Source of the DNA: CAIZGX01 sp044349305
GTDB lineage: Bacteria > Bacteroidota > Bacteroidia > Flavobacteriales_D > Sanyastnellaceae
Length of the DNA stretch: 32,413 nt
NCBI GenBank assembly: GCA_044349305.1
Contig: JBIKRF010000018.1
Location: forward strand, 1-32,413
Direction: 5' to 3'
Made by a program: the position numbers and the translations under genes. Below, in pieces: positions 31,012-32,413 of the stretch; positions within the stretch are counted from its first letter, which is position 1; each line of letters opens with the position of its first letter. The notes below the pieces were generated by a model, which worked only from the letters and a program-made list of their open reading frames with translations, was not told the origin of the DNA and searched no databases.

Positions 31012-31416
31012 TTATAAGTCGTCGAAAGAAATGTCGCTTGAAGAAGAGGATGTGGGCTCCTCTGAACTTGATTCGGCAGCTGGCGCAATTTGCTCACGAC
31101 TTGCTTCTGAGTTTTCGTTTTCTGATGTTTCAAATTCAGAAGAACGGAAGTCTCCCGTGTCTTGCAGTTGACGAATATGATTAATGGTGTCTTCCAACCC
31201 TTCAATGAATTTATCGAAGTCTTCTTTGTAAAGGAAAATTTTGTGCTTTTCGTAGCTGGCTTGACCGCTGTCAGAAAATCCCGAGCGTTTGCTCTCGGTA
31301 ATGGTCATGAATAAATCATTGCCTCTCGTCGTTTTCACATCGAAGAAATACTTGCGTTTTCCCGCGCGTACCTCTCTAGAAAATACATCGTCACGGTAGT
31401 TACTTCCTTCTGCCAT
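31012..31416 (-). CDS. PUR-family (DUF3276) nucleic acid-binding protein
   Basis: A 134-residue protein. Residues 8-90 are the PUR-alpha-like domain: V-F-S-R-E-V-R-A-G-K-R-K-Y-F-F-D-V-K-T-T-R, then L-F-M-T-I-T-E-S-K-R, then H-K-I-F-L-Y-K-E-D-F-D-K-F. This is a single-stranded DNA/RNA-binding fold common in Bacteroidota. Residues 95-134 are a disordered acidic, Ser-rich tail. It has its own promoter (31454-31483) and a strong terminator, so it is a monocistronic gene. Confidence 0.9.
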   Translation of the reverse strand: MAEGSNYRDDVFSREVRAGKRKYFFDVKTTRGNDLFMTITESKRSGFSDSGQASYEKHKIFLYKEDFDKFIEGLEDTINHIRQLQDTGDFRSSEFETSENENSEASREQIAPAAESSSEEPTSSSSSDISFDDL

Positions 31417-31453
31417 AGCTGTTAAAGTTTTCGTTCAATTTGGTTAAGTGTAC

Positions 31454-31483
31454 CAAAAATAAAAAAAATACTCACATATCAAA
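31454..31483 (-). promoter_or_regulatory. Promoter of the PUR-family gene
   Basis: On the minus strand: TTTG (complement of 31480-31483), 18-nt spacer, then TATTTTTG (complement of 31454-31461), an exact match to the Bacteroidota TTTG / TAnnTTTG consensus. The ATG at 31416 lies 37 nt downstream, leaving a leader of about 30 nt. Confidence 0.65.
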
Positions 31484-31499
31484 ATATTCTTGCCTTTTT

Positions 31500-32413
31500 T
31501 TACAACGAATCATTCAGAGCCGGAGAGAGTCTATAGCGGTCTTCACCATACCTACTTGCCAATTTTTTCATTTCCCAAGCCACTTGATCTAACCCCAACT
31601 CCGTTCCCCAAGCAATGAGCCCTTTTGGGTAATTCACCCCTTTAGTCATAGCTAAATCCAAATCTTCAGCACTAGCGAGCCCTGTTCTAAGGGCTTCATA
31701 AGCCTCATTGATAAGCATGCTTAAGATGCGTTTGCCTATTTCATCTTGACTTAAAATGTCTAGCGATATGGAAGCGTTCGTTGCTCCTTCTTCATAAGAA
31801 TAGAAACCTCTTTTGCTTTTTCTTCCGAACCAACCGGCTTCCACATGACGCTTCTGGGTGGTGCTAGGGGTATATCTCGGATTGAAATAATTTGCGGCAA
31901 AGACACTTTCTGTCACGGCATAGTTTACGTCGTTCCCAATCAGGTCCATCAACTCGAAAGGTCCCATCTTGAATCCGAGTGCTTTCATGGCCTCGTCAAT
32001 TTCAGAATATGTCGCCATTCCTTCATCGTAAATGCGAAGTGCTTCCGAATAGAAAGGACGAGCCAATCGGTTAACAATGAATCCAGGTAAGTCTTTCGTT
32101 ACAACGGGCGTCTTACCCCAATGACTTATTTTAAATTGAATTTCTTCTAATCTGCTTTTATCGGTTTGAAGGGCAGGAATAATTTCAACCAAAGGCATTA
32201 GAAACGCTGGGTTGAAGAAGTGAATTCCCCAAACGCGTTCCGGGTGCTTGCATGCCGAAGCAATAGCCGTTACGGAGAGACTGGAAGTATTGGTTGCTAG
32301 AATACTGGTCTTTGGTAACAACGCATCGAGTTCAGCAAATACAGCTTTCTTCACTGCGAGATCTTCCACAATAGCTTCTATAACCCAATCGCAATCGGCT
32401 AAGTCATTCATGT
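31500..32413 (-). CDS. 3-hydroxyacyl-CoA dehydrogenase, 5' end beyond the window
   Basis: Only about 303 C-terminal residues are present; the N-terminal G-x-G-x-x-G nucleotide-binding strand lies past the right edge. The visible part has the rest of the NAD domain (C-D-W-V-I-E-A-I-V-E-D, T-N-T-S-S-L-S-V-T, catalytic His in W-G-I-H-F-F-N-P) and the C-terminal dimerisation domain (D-L-P-G-F-I-V-N-R-L, K-M-G-P-F-E-L-M-D-L-I-G). It oxidises 3-hydroxyacyl-CoA in fatty-acid or phenylacetate breakdown (PaaH / FadB type). The Met near the edge is internal, not a start. Confidence 0.93.
   Translation of the reverse strand, partial: MNDLADCDWVIEAIVEDLAVKKAVFAELDALLPKTSILATNTSSLSVTAIASACKHPERVWGIHFFNPAFLMPLVEIIPALQTDKSRLEEIQFKISHWGKTPVVTKDLPGFIVNRLARPFYSEALRIYDEGMATYSEIDEAMKALGFKMGPFELMDLIGNDVNYAVTESVFAANYFNPRYTPSTTQKRHVEAGWFGRKSKRGFYSYEEGATNASISLDILSQDEIGKRILSMLINEAYEALRTGLASAEDLDLAMTKGVNYPKGLIAWGTELGLDQVAWEMKKLASRYGEDRYRLSPALNDSL

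Overview
The window looks like part of a chromosome from a gliding-type Bacteroidota bacterium, most likely order Flavobacteriales (possibly near Crocinitomicaceae or Cryomorphaceae; the family is a guess). The evidence is a gldF gene, a secreted protein with a type B T9SS sorting domain, an OlsF-type fused acyltransferase, PUR/DUF3276 and DUF3127 proteins, and promoters of the Bacteroidota type (TTTG, then TAnnTTTG). There are no rRNA, tRNA or phage genes and no CRISPR array.

Layout. Positions 1-7750 are accessory-like. They hold a possible insertion-sequence end, a small KTSC-like gene, a sensor histidine kinase gene broken into two frames, a lipoprotein of the proline-iminopeptidase type, a stand-alone DUF5706 (Pycsar-effector-like) membrane protein, an SRPBCC protein, a T9SS cargo protein and a small lipoprotein. 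They are separated by unusually repeat-rich spacers. Positions 7750-16380 are mostly core: an MBL-fold hydrolase, then purB / ABC exporter / gldF as a tight operon, pdhB, a lone Fe-S type PD-(D/E)XK nuclease, and a bifunctional ornithine/glycine-lipid acyltransferase. Positions 16590-22050 (minus strand) carry a cytochrome c maturation operon in the order (80-aa protein) - ccmB - ccmC - ccmD - ccmE - ccmF. Positions 22100-32413 (minus strand) carry a WYL regulator, DUF3127, a nucleoside-type transporter, a flavin reductase, purE, a bifunctional nuclease, etfA/etfB, arginase, a low-molecular-weight tyrosine phosphatase, an RsmI-like methyltransferase, a PUR-family protein and a truncated 3-hydroxyacyl-CoA dehydrogenase.

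How the genes work together. PdhB, ETF and 3-hydroxyacyl-CoA dehydrogenase belong to acetyl-CoA and fatty-acid oxidation and feed a respiratory chain that needs the Ccm cytochromes. PurB and PurE belong to purine synthesis. GldF, the T9SS cargo and the aminolipid enzyme belong to the envelope and surface programme.

The most unusual content is between the genes. At least seven spacers hold tandem arrays of tiny perfect hairpins (3-7 bp stems). Stem sequences change from unit to unit, while the short linkers (GAATG, TCATC, CCAAC) stay constant. The loop is nearly always a GNA triplet closed by C-G on one strand or the other: about 45 of 54 hairpins by my hand count. A 14-bp tandem repeat and a 34-bp tandem repeat in the same window turn out to be built from the same hairpins. 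I do not recognise this as a named repeat family; it is the main candidate for something undescribed here.
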